From: Planctomycetaceae bacterium UBA6172
GTDB taxonomy: Bacteria > Planctomycetota > Planctomycetia > Pirellulales > Pirellulaceae
Reading direction: 5' to 3'
Assembly: GCA_002422955.1 (NCBI GenBank)
Contig: DITY01000287.1
Coordinates: 27,712 to 40,224, forward strand
Length of the DNA: 12,513 bases
Shown: positions 7,451 to 12,513 of the stretch, one piece after another
Position numbering within the stretch: the first letter of the stretch is position 1
Layout of the letters: every line of letters starts with the position of its first letter
Program-made: the position numbers and the translations under genes
The notes under the pieces: generated by a model
The model's database searches: none
What the model was told of the DNA's origin: nothing
Seen by the model: the letters and a program-made list of their open reading frames with translations, nothing else

Positions 7451-8090
7451 AGTAGTCCGTTAAGTTTACGCAGGTTCTGAATTGATAATGAAACGCGTCT
7501 GCACACGTTTTTTGAAACCCGCAAACGGGTTGCCTTGAAGCCGTTGGCCATGAACTGGCCGGCAACATGCCGAATTCGGCTGATCACGCCAAGGGACTTT
7601 TTCCGAGACGACTTCACTCGTCTGGTGATGCATTCGGATTGCATAGCGGCGTGTCAAACCTCAATACTCACACGGCAAACTGGCGCCGCAGGATGTCTTT
7701 GAAGATACGCTTTCGCGGCGAGTTGCCTCATACCAGACTTCCTGGAAGAACCAGGAAATCTCTTAGCTAGTCACCCAACAAATCAGGTGGCTGACAGAAC
7801 ACTTCCGCAGGAATTGTCTGACTTCAGAAGCCATCCAAATGCGGTGCGCGACGGGATCGCAGGGGCCATTAATGAAAAGATACATGCGAGACTACATCGA
7901 CGTTTGCTAATGCACCCTCGTCATCCGAAACCTCATTATCTGCTTTTAAGAAAACTTAAACAAGAGCCGCGCCGCCTATTCCACTAGTTGGGTGTCGATT
8001 CGTCCGCTCGCTACGCGGCATCGGCTAACACCGTATTGGGTACCGTGAGGCCCTGTTGGGGTTGGTTTTTCAGCACCCCGTTACTCATTT
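7451..8090. other. Gene-poor stretch upstream of the surface protein gene
   Basis: No ORF here has a recognisable domain or good start signals. It must hold the promoter of the minus-strand surface protein gene. Visible structures are a perfect 12-base palindrome GCCGAATTCGGC (7569-7580), the 7-bp hairpin at 7739-7757 and a 5-bp GGGGT/ACCCC hairpin at 8058-8079 with a T-rich loop. Confidence 0.4.
7739..7757. repeat. Short hairpin TTCCTGG-aagaa-CCAGGAA
   Basis: A 7-bp perfect stem with a 5-base loop, extended by three more pairs (AGA/TCT) after one mismatch. No T run follows, and no gene ends nearby on either strand, so a terminator role is not evident. Confidence 0.5.
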
Positions 8091-8102
8091 AAGGAGCGAT
8101 TC

Positions 8103-8186
8103 ATGCGGATGCCCAAGGCGAGGAATGCTGAGACCATTTCCTCGCCTTGGGCGAGCAGCGCAGGGCCGCTATCGGATCGGAAATGA
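8103..8186 (+). CDS. Possible 27-codon small ORF with a consensus ribosome-binding site
   Basis: AAGGAG at 8091-8096 lies six bases before ATG 8103. This is the best Shine-Dalgarno match I noticed in the window. The frame reads MRMPKARNAETISSPWASSA then GPLSDRK and ends at TGA 8184-8186. I do not recognise the peptide. A perfect 15-bp inverted repeat (8111-8152) lies inside it, so it could be a leader peptide, a mobile repeat unit that carries an ORF, or chance. There is no regulated gene close enough downstream to make attenuation obvious; the toxin-antitoxin operon starts 300 bases later with its own promoter. Confidence 0.3.
   Translation: MRMPKARNAETISSPWASSAGPLSDRK
8111..8152. repeat. 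Perfect 15-bp inverted repeat (long hairpin)
   Basis: GCCCAAGGCGAGGAA (8111-8125) and TTCCTCGCCTTGGGC (8138-8152) are exact reverse complements separated by 12 bases. The stem is GC-rich and would fold strongly in RNA or single-stranded DNA. No T run follows. It could be a REP-type element; a relic of a REP-associated transposase lies about 1.2 kb downstream, but a link is only a guess. Confidence 0.85.
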
Positions 8187-8326
8187 CGACCCTTAGCCCC
8201 GGGATCGATCTTTCCATCAACTACCAACTGCCCGCTCCGCTGCGACGCCCCGCCCCCTCCCATTGGGGAAGAATCCATTCCCTTGCGGATGGCGAGGGCC
8301 GCGCGGCCCCAGCCCGGACCGCGTTG

Positions 8327-8354
8327 CCCGAAAGGCCGTCCCCGAAAGGCTGTC
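8327..8354. repeat. Two tandem 14-base repeats
   Basis: CCCGAAAGGCCGTC (8327-8340) is followed directly by CCCGAAAGGCTGTC (8341-8354), 13 of 14 bases identical. It lies in the GC-rich non-coding stretch upstream of the toxin-antitoxin promoter, which also has the palindrome GGGCCGCGCGGCCC at 8296-8309. Confidence 0.7.
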
Positions 8355-8448
8355 TCGGCGCGTGTTCCGCTCACGCCGCTCGTCCTGGCGGTGATGACGG
8401 ATCGACCCTGGGTGCGCCGCCCACGGTTCAATGGCCTGCTAATCTGCC

Positions 8449-8476
8449 TTGACTGTATTGCGTTATGCAATACATT
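8449..8476 (+). promoter_or_regulatory. Sigma-70-like promoter of the toxin-antitoxin operon
   Basis: TTGACT (-35, 8449-8454) and TACATT (-10, 8471-8476) are separated by 16 bases. Transcription would start near 8483, just before AGGGAG and the ATG at 8495. This placement rules out the in-frame ATG at 8465 as the antitoxin start, since it lies inside the promoter. Confidence 0.65.
8454..8474. promoter_or_regulatory. Palindromic operator for the antitoxin
   Basis: TGTATTGC (8454-8461) and GCAATACA (8467-8474) form a perfect inverted repeat around GTTAT. It fills the space between the -35 and -10 boxes and overlaps both. Ribbon-helix-helix antitoxins of the TacA/DUF1778 type bind such palindromes and repress their own operon, so this is the expected autoregulatory site. 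Confidence 0.7.
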
Positions 8477-8494
8477 GTGGCCAGGGAGACACAG

Positions 8495-8785
8495 ATGAAA
8501 AAACGCGCTACAGTCACTGCGACGCCCAGTCCGCTGATGGTCCGGCTCGATGCGGAAAGCAAGCAGGCTCTCACCGACGCCGCCCAGTTGCGGCGGATCA
8601 GCGTCAGCGACTATGTCCGAACCGTGACCGTGGCGCAGGCACGCCGCGAAGTTGCCAGTGCCCGCGATCAGACGATTCTGCTCAGTCCTGATGAGCAACT
8701 GGCCTTCTGGCAGGCTCTGAACGCCCCCTCGAAGCTGACTCCGGCACAAAAGCGGTTGGGGGCCTTGATGCGTGGCGCGAAGTGA
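8495..8785 (+). CDS. TacA-like (DUF1778) ribbon-helix-helix antitoxin
   Basis: 96 residues from ATG 8495, chosen because AGGGAG lies upstream at normal spacing and because the longer frame from 8465 would start inside the promoter. Residues about 13-45 (PLMVRLDAESKQALTDAAQL, then RRISVSDYVR) form the beta-strand-helix-helix DNA-binding fold of DUF1778 antitoxins. The C-terminal half (ILLSPDEQLAFWQALNAPSK) matches the toxin-wrapping segment of this family. The protein should neutralise the acetyltransferase encoded next and repress the operon through the palindrome upstream. The stop overlaps the GTG start of the toxin gene (GTGA), so the two are translationally coupled. Confidence 0.9.
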   Translation: MKKRATVTATPSPLMVRLDAESKQALTDAAQLRRISVSDYVRTVTVAQARREVASARDQTILLSPDEQLAFWQALNAPSKLTPAQKRLGALMRGAK

Positions 8786-9306
8786 GCGGGGTCATGTTTC
8801 CCGCGGGCTTTTCGCTCGAATCGCTTCAGCGACGCCATCCGCGTTCGGCGTTTGACTGCGGCCACAGCGAAGTCAACGACTGGCTGCGAACCAAGGCAGT
8901 CCAAAATCAGGAGAAGCGGCTTTCCGCCACCAAGGTTCTGTTCGATCGAGAGGGCGGCATCGCGGGCTTCTATACCCTGGTCACGAGTCAGGTCGATTTC
9001 GGGGACCTACCGTCGGAACTCGCTCGCAAGCTGCCACGGCGAGCGCTGCCGGTGACAATCCTGGAGTGGCTGGGTGTGAGCACGGTTCGTCAAGGCCAGA
9101 AGCTGGGTGATCTGCTGCTCGCGCAGTCGTTGCGAGACTGTCATGAAGCAGGGCAGACTTTCGCCTTTGTCGCGGTCATTCTGGACTGTGTCGATGAGCG
9201 AGCCAAGGCGTTCTACCAGCGCTGGGACTTCGCCGAATTACCCGGCAGCCCGTTCCGTCTGTTTCTGAGATCGCAGACCCTTTCCGCCTTGCTGACGCCA
9301 CGGTAA
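8782..9306 (+). CDS. TacT-like GNAT acetyltransferase toxin
   Basis: 174 residues from GTG 8782, which overlaps the antitoxin stop; ATG 8794 is an equally possible start. TacT-type toxins acetylate the amino group of aminoacyl-tRNAs and stop translation. Visible family features are the N-terminal FDCGHSEVNDWLRTKAVQNQ (25-44), the GFYTLVTSQVDF strand (62-73), the acetyl-CoA loop region WLGVSTVRQGQKLGDLLLAQ (96-115) and DERAKAFYQRWDF (138-150), whose Tyr145 is at the position of the catalytic tyrosine. The acetyl-CoA loop reads QGQKLG, with lysine where many GNAT proteins have glycine. The length is normal for the family and the frame is intact. Confidence 0.9.
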   Translation: MSGVMFPAGFSLESLQRRHPRSAFDCGHSEVNDWLRTKAVQNQEKRLSATKVLFDREGGIAGFYTLVTSQVDFGDLPSELARKLPRRALPVTILEWLGVSTVRQGQKLGDLLLAQSLRDCHEAGQTFAFVAVILDCVDERAKAFYQRWDFAELPGSPFRLFLRSQTLSALLTPR

Positions 9307-9317
9307 TCGGGGACTGG

Positions 9318-9838
9318 ATGCTCAGCGGTGCAGCGCCCTTTTCCCCGCGGGCGATGAGCCGGTCCCCGCGGGCGATGAGCCGGTCCCCGCGGGCGATGAG
9401 CCTGCTGCTGCACTGGGTAACAATGACGCCTACGGCTCGGTATCATGCGCTTTACCACACGGCCGGCATGGGGCATCTTTACCAAGGCCGCTTCAAGACT
9501 TTTCCGATTCAAAGTGATGAGCATTTCTTCGTGGCCTGCCGGTACGTCGACCGCAATGCGTTTGCCGCTGGCCTCGTCACCGCCGCGCAAGACTGGCGGC
9601 TCGGAAGTTTGCACAACCGCGCCGGTGGACGATGCGGCGTCCAATTGACGGCTTGGCTGATGCCACGGTCACCAGGCTGCATCAAACGGGTCAACCAGCC
9701 ATAAAGCAAAAAGGAGAAAGGGCAGTTGCGGACTGCGATCCGTCGCGGCCAACCCTTCGCCGAAGCTGGCTGGCAACGACCGCGCGCCAGTACAACCTGG
9801 AATCAACCGTTCGAAACCTTGCCCGCCCCAGCAGTCTT
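9318..9838 (+). pseudogene. REP-associated tyrosine transposase (RAYT), truncated and frameshifted
   Basis: The frame from about 9405 (LLLHWVTMTPTARYHALYHT, GHLYQGRFKTFPIQSDEHFF, ACRYVDRNAFAAGLVTAAQDWRLGSL) is the C-terminal half of a Y1/HUH transposase of the REP-associated type. RYVDRN should contain the nucleophilic tyrosine. The N-terminal half with the metal-binding HxH motif is absent; in its place are three 21-bp repeats. After VNQP a TAA (9702-9704) interrupts the frame, yet SKKEKGQLRTAIRRGQPFAE continues the family pattern behind it. The end (ATTARQYNLESTVRNLARPS) lies in another frame. The shift is at GCTGGCTGG (9765-9773), where loss of one CTGG unit would explain it. The transposase cannot be active. 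The longest remaining ORF is 9318-9704. Confidence 0.8.
9342..9404. repeat. Three tandem 21-base repeats
   Basis: The unit TCCCCGCGGGCGATGAGCCG plus G repeats at 9342-9362, 9363-9383 and 9384-9404; the third copy differs at one base. It encodes (S)PRAMSRS three times at the start of the transposase remnant. The AMS-LL junction resembles the segment just before the conserved H-W region of these transposases, so the array may be a local expansion of original coding sequence. Confidence 0.9.
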
Positions 9839-9894
9839 CTCAATCCGCCAGCTAAGCTCCTGAGCTTTTTCCTGCAACACATTTGACATGGACT

Positions 9895-10179
9895 ATGAAT
9901 CAATCCCAGCCCAACAACCCGCTGCATGGCGTCACCCTGAAAGCGATTCTCGAATATTTGGTTGCAGAGTATGGCTGGGAGCGATTGGGGGAGCGCATTC
10001 CCATCGGTTCTTTTTGCCAAGAACCGAGCATCAGCAGCAGTCTAAAATTTCTTCGCAAAACGGACTGGGCGCGCGCCAAGGTTGAGCGGCTGTACTTGAA
10101 TTCGATCAGCTACGACGAGCGGAAGGGCAAGAACAAACCGGATGCCAAGGAAGCACCAAGCGAAACGGATGGCATTTGA
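9895..10179 (+). CDS. VF530 family small DNA-binding protein (DUF2132)
   Basis: 94 residues from ATG 9895; an upstream in-frame TTG at 9883 would add four residues. NNPLHGVTLKAILEYLVAEY, GWERLGERIPIGSF, PSISSSLKFLRKTDWARAKVERLYL cover the whole compact helical fold of the family (residues about 6-70). Known members are small DNA-binding proteins of unclear physiological role. The C-terminal 25 residues are charged and probably disordered (ERKGKNKPDAKE). I see no strong ribosome-binding site. The gene follows the transposase relic directly and seems to be a stand-alone intact gene. Confidence 0.88.
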   Translation: MNQSQPNNPLHGVTLKAILEYLVAEYGWERLGERIPIGSFCQEPSISSSLKFLRKTDWARAKVERLYLNSISYDERKGKNKPDAKEAPSETDGI

Positions 10180-10512
10180 GACCGAGCAGGCCGGGACTAA
10201 CGGACGTTGTCCGTCGCGACTTGGGGGCTCCGAGTTTCAGTGGCGATGCCCTTTAAGCCATTGCCCCCACTTGAATTCATCAAGGCGGCGGTCCCAAAGT
10301 AACGTTGCCACCTTTTGCGACGGATCGCGAGCCCGGCAGGCGCCTGGCTGGCGAGCAGCACATGAATTCGAGGTGCGATTCGTTGCATGACTTAATCCGT
10401 GAAGGACGCGCATCACCACGGTCGCGACAGGTGACGCCCCATTTGAAAACCGGTTCACCCGCGACCCCGATTGCCTACGATTGATCGGTCGTCCTGGTGC
10501 CGTATCGAACCG
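10180..10512. other. Intergenic gap with a small hairpin
   Basis: No gene supported. ACGGAC-GTT-GTCCGT at 10200-10214 is a 6-bp hairpin with a three-base loop shortly after the VF530 stop and could help terminate its transcript, although no T run follows. Minus-strand frames here (for example the one ending FKWGQWLKG around 10255-10290) have a vaguely protein-like stretch but no family I can name. Confidence 0.4.
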
Positions 10513-10532
10513 TCAGTCGCTATTGGGCCATG

Positions 10533-10934
10533 TTAGTATTGCTGAAGCCGGATTCGAATTCTCAATGAGCGACAACAAAGGACCGTCAATTTTGACCTGA
10601 ATCCAGGATCCCACGAATCTCTAAGTCTGTCTCGGTCGACTTTAATCTGTTCTCTATTAGCAAATTCCGCTAGGATCTTATCAATCTCATCGGCGGCTTC
10701 ACCGTCGATTCCGTGCGAACACCAACCTCCCCATTTCGGTCCTGTGAAGTGAGAGCACAGGCGGTCAACGATGTCCTGCCTGTCGCCGCCGATTGGCACA
10801 AGGTATCCCTCACTTTCTGACTGATAGCACGCGTATCCACCGGTTTGATTCCGGTACACGATACCTGTCTTCGCTGGGACGATCAGCGCCAGCCCGCTCA
10901 TTTCGTAGAGCAAAATTGTCGTTTCAGTAGACAT
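10533..10934 (-). CDS. DUF6210-like protein, C-terminus frameshifted
   Basis: 133 residues from ATG 10934; the frame is open further upstream to 11012, but that extension does not look like protein. The core ILLYEMSGLALIVPAKTGIV, YRNQTGGYAC, LVPIGG, FTGPKWGGWCSHGIDGEAAD and IKVDRDRLRDSW is a pattern I recall as DUF6210, function unknown. After DSW (residue 108) the sequence turns into a Cys/Arg-rich tail that does not look natural. Adding one base near 10600 restores WIQVKIDGPLLSLIENSNPA, ending SAILTWPNSD at a stop at 10513-10515, a much more plausible C-terminus. So the last 25 residues are probably a frameshift product, by decay or sequencing error. It is the last of three minus-strand genes. 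Confidence 0.6.
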   Translation of the reverse strand: MSTETTILLYEMSGLALIVPAKTGIVYRNQTGGYACYQSESEGYLVPIGGDRQDIVDRLCSHFTGPKWGGWCSHGIDGEAADEIDKILAEFANREQIKVDRDRLRDSWDPGFRSKLTVLCCRSLRIRIRLQQY

Positions 10935-11053
10935 ACAAACTCGCAAGGACGAACGACCCAAATCACGTAATCGCTGGCGGCGATGACTGGCCAACCACTT
11001 CAAAACGCCCAATTTAGCCGCTCACTCGCATCGGAATGCTCTGCTTCCTTGTG

Positions 11054-11616
11054 TCAAAAATCCCCGATGGAAAGCCGAATTCTACGATTTTCCGGATCGA
11101 CAATGAGCAATGTGCCGTTGTGCCATCGCAGAGAATCGCAACATCATTCGTGGGCACTATATAAAATCTCCGATGAATCGAGGAGGTTTTCCAACTCCTT
11201 ATCACCGAAGTTTTTGGTTTTCCCGCCGTCGAAGCTGAGGGCAATGACGCCCTCCGTCCCAAAGCTGCAGAGGAACCCGATCTCCGTTGGCACGGGACCG
11301 GATTGCCATTGAGACATTGGCGAGCGAGGTTGGGTCGCGAGCAAGTAGTCGATCTCTGACTGATCCAGGTCAAAGACAAGGTGAAATTCGCAATCGTCAT
11401 GAAACCCGTCGTGGTTGGCACCGGACGAGACGATCGCAGCTTTCGACGGCCACTTCTCAATCCCGTTTCATTTTCAAAAACCATTCGTGGGCTTGAGGAA
11501 ATTGAAAGATAAAGCATTCCGCCGCCGCACACCAGAATGAGTACCGCCAGGCAGCCAAACGGTATCGCAAGGCAACCGACCCAGCTCTTTTTGGGATTGC
11601 GCGGTGAGTCGTCCAT
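11054..11616 (-). pseudogene. Membrane-anchored protein of unknown function, frameshifted and with an in-frame stop
   Basis: ATG 11616 starts MDDSPRNPKKSWVGCLAIPF and a transmembrane helix (about residues 13-38, GCLAVLILVCGGGMLYLSIS). Near 11460 the natural sequence passes into another frame: EKWPSKAAIVSSGANHDGFH, then DDCEFHLVFDLDQSEIDYLL, GPVPTEIGFLCSFGTEGVIA and KNFGDKELENLL. It meets TGA at 11146-11144, but the same frame continues CCDSLRWHNGTLLIVDPENR, RIRLSIGDF and ends at TGA 11056-11054. One added T near 11459 and one changed stop would give a protein of about 185 residues with a single N-terminal helix and a soluble domain outside. I do not recognise the family. The long unbroken frame of 11014-11616 is natural only in its first 50 residues or so. 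Confidence 0.6.
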
Positions 11617-11716
11617 ATGGCCTTGAATGCCGAATAGCCAAGTTTCTCCGGTCGCGGGCGAGCAAGAATGACATGAGGAAACGCCTGGTCCGCAACTCGG
11701 GCGTATCTTCTATTCG

Positions 11717-12223
11717 TTACGATTCCGAAATGCGGGCCAAGTTTTCGCGAACGCTTGAGTAAAAGGGTGGAGCCTGAACTCCCGCAAGCTCAATCAAGCG
11801 GTCGATGGTATCAATCGCTCGATTTCTTGCATCAGGTGGCAAGGCGACACATTGCGACGACATGTAGGCATCTTGACCGCGAAAAACACAGTTCAAGTAA
11901 TGGGAAACGTTCTTTTCTCCGCCACGAAGGAGCAGTTGCGCCGCGAGGCAGGAGACGAATTGGTGATATACAGCGAACGAAGCCTTCGAGTACAGGGTTT
12001 CTGCATCGTAAAGATCACGGATCAGTTCGTCGCTTGAGGTTTCAGGTGATGAAATCAGGACCTTCGCAATTTCGCTCCGGAAGGTGCGATTGTCGTCTCG
12101 AAGATCTGCCCCTAGCTTACCATTCGATGCAAACGCGATCCGCTGCCGATCGGCAGGTGTGTAGGCGGCGATGAAGGCTTCGTAAGTGAACACGGTGCTG
12201 TAGTGGCGTTGCTGTAGTGACAA
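11717..12223 (-). CDS. Hypothetical helical protein
   Basis: 168 residues if TTG 12223 is the start; GTG 12193 is the next candidate and there is no in-frame ATG near the beginning, so the start is uncertain and the true N-terminus could be lost. The composition is that of a real soluble, mainly helical protein (TPADRQRIAFASNGKLGADL, DDNRTFRSEIAKVLI, SSDELIRDLYDAETLYSKAS, LAAQLLLRGGEKNVSHYLNC, NRAIDTIDRLIELAG). No signal peptide, membrane helix or catalytic motif is visible. It is upstream of the damaged membrane-protein gene on the same strand with about 100 bases between, so they could share a transcript. I do not recognise the family. Confidence 0.55.
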   Translation of the reverse strand: MSLQQRHYSTVFTYEAFIAAYTPADRQRIAFASNGKLGADLRDDNRTFRSEIAKVLISSPETSSDELIRDLYDAETLYSKASFAVYHQFVSCLAAQLLLRGGEKNVSHYLNCVFRGQDAYMSSQCVALPPDARNRAIDTIDRLIELAGVQAPPFYSSVRENLARISES

Positions 12224-12513
12224 ACAAAACTGGGTTTATCGCTCGTCGCACGACGATGGGCGACAAAGGCAAGTTGAACTGAGCCGCGGTCTCAGTCACG
12301 AGGGTACCGCACCGCCGCACCGGCTGCCAACTCGATGCGACAGCGAACACGGCGAGCCGGCTCGACAAGGGATTGCGAGGGGTTTGGGCGGCCTTAACCA
12401 ATGAGATTTGACCGGGATCCCGGGACGGCATTGGGCGTGTCGGGCGGCCCCAGGACCCGGGACCGCGGGGCGGCGAGAGGTGTATGACTGAATGGGGGTC
12501 GTGTGATCAGTCC
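12224..12513. other. Window end, no gene recognised
   Basis: GC-rich sequence with short palindromes: CGTCG-CA-CGACG (12244-12255) and the hairpin ACTGAG-ccgcggt-CTCAGT (12278-12296). A minus-strand frame (12117-12431) overlaps the hypothetical gene but has no recognisable features. Confidence 0.4.

Noticed and set aside
8327..8354. Tandem 14-base repeat as an iteron origin
   Set aside because: Only two copies, no AT-rich region and no DnaA-box-like sites nearby.
8081..8749. 222-codon minus-strand ORF
   Set aside because: It runs antisense through the antitoxin gene, its promoter and the hairpin; it has no domain, and its composition is that of a GC-rich shadow frame.
9342..9404. Three 21-bp repeats as a possible CRISPR array
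   Set aside because: The units are directly tandem with no spacers and continue the reading frame of the transposase relic.
10197..10458. Minus-strand frames with FKWGQWLKG and GLKGIATETRSPQ stretches
   Set aside because: Slightly protein-like, but too short, with no start signals and no family I can name; left as part of the intergenic gap.
11755..12174. 139-codon plus-strand ORF
   Set aside because: Antisense to the hypothetical minus-strand gene; biased Arg/Ser/His composition without protein-like segments.

Overview
The window looks like a fairly GC-rich chromosomal segment of a planctomycete. Three things point there: a BBP7-family outer-membrane beta-barrel gene; a large secreted protein that opens with the planctomycete extracellular signature (LERLEDRRVLA) and ends in dockerin repeats; and a PDZ/DUF6288-type gene. 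No rRNA, tRNA or CRISPR array is visible.

Layout. 1-699: 3' part of a dihydrodipicolinate-synthase/aldolase-family enzyme. 937-2215: a badly decayed PDZ + DUF6288 gene on the plus strand. 2212-3399: a minus-strand, translationally coupled cluster that I read as the remnant of a phage-type replication module (small DNA-binding-like protein, winged-helix replication protein in two frames, and the first 31 codons of a DnaB-like helicase). It abuts the dead DUF6288 gene tail to tail. 3756-5078 and 5156-7450: two convergent, intact cell-surface genes (BBP7 barrel; ice-binding-like/SdrD/dockerin protein) sharing a hairpin between them. 7451-8448: about 1 kb without a convincing normal gene, but with a perfect 15-bp inverted repeat inside a small Shine-Dalgarno-led ORF. 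8449-9306: a complete TacA/TacT-like toxin-antitoxin operon with a visible promoter and a palindromic operator. 9318-9838: a truncated, frameshifted REP-associated tyrosine transposase whose start is three 21-bp tandem repeats. 9895-10179: a VF530-type small DNA-binding protein. 10513-12223: three minus-strand genes (DUF6210-like, a membrane-anchored protein, an unknown), two of them damaged. 12224-12513: nothing recognised.

How it fits together. The two surface genes, the toxin-antitoxin pair and VF530 look functional. Most of the rest is accessory DNA in decay. Five loci carry frameshifts and three of them also carry in-frame stops. Every frameshift I could reconstruct, on both strands, is a net loss of one base (modulo three). 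I found no wholly new system. The most interesting points are the replication-module remnant with its truncated DnaB, the promoter/operator of the toxin-antitoxin operon, the domain architecture of the ice-binding-like surface protein, and the hairpin-containing small ORF. All family calls come from reading the sequence by eye; no database search was run.
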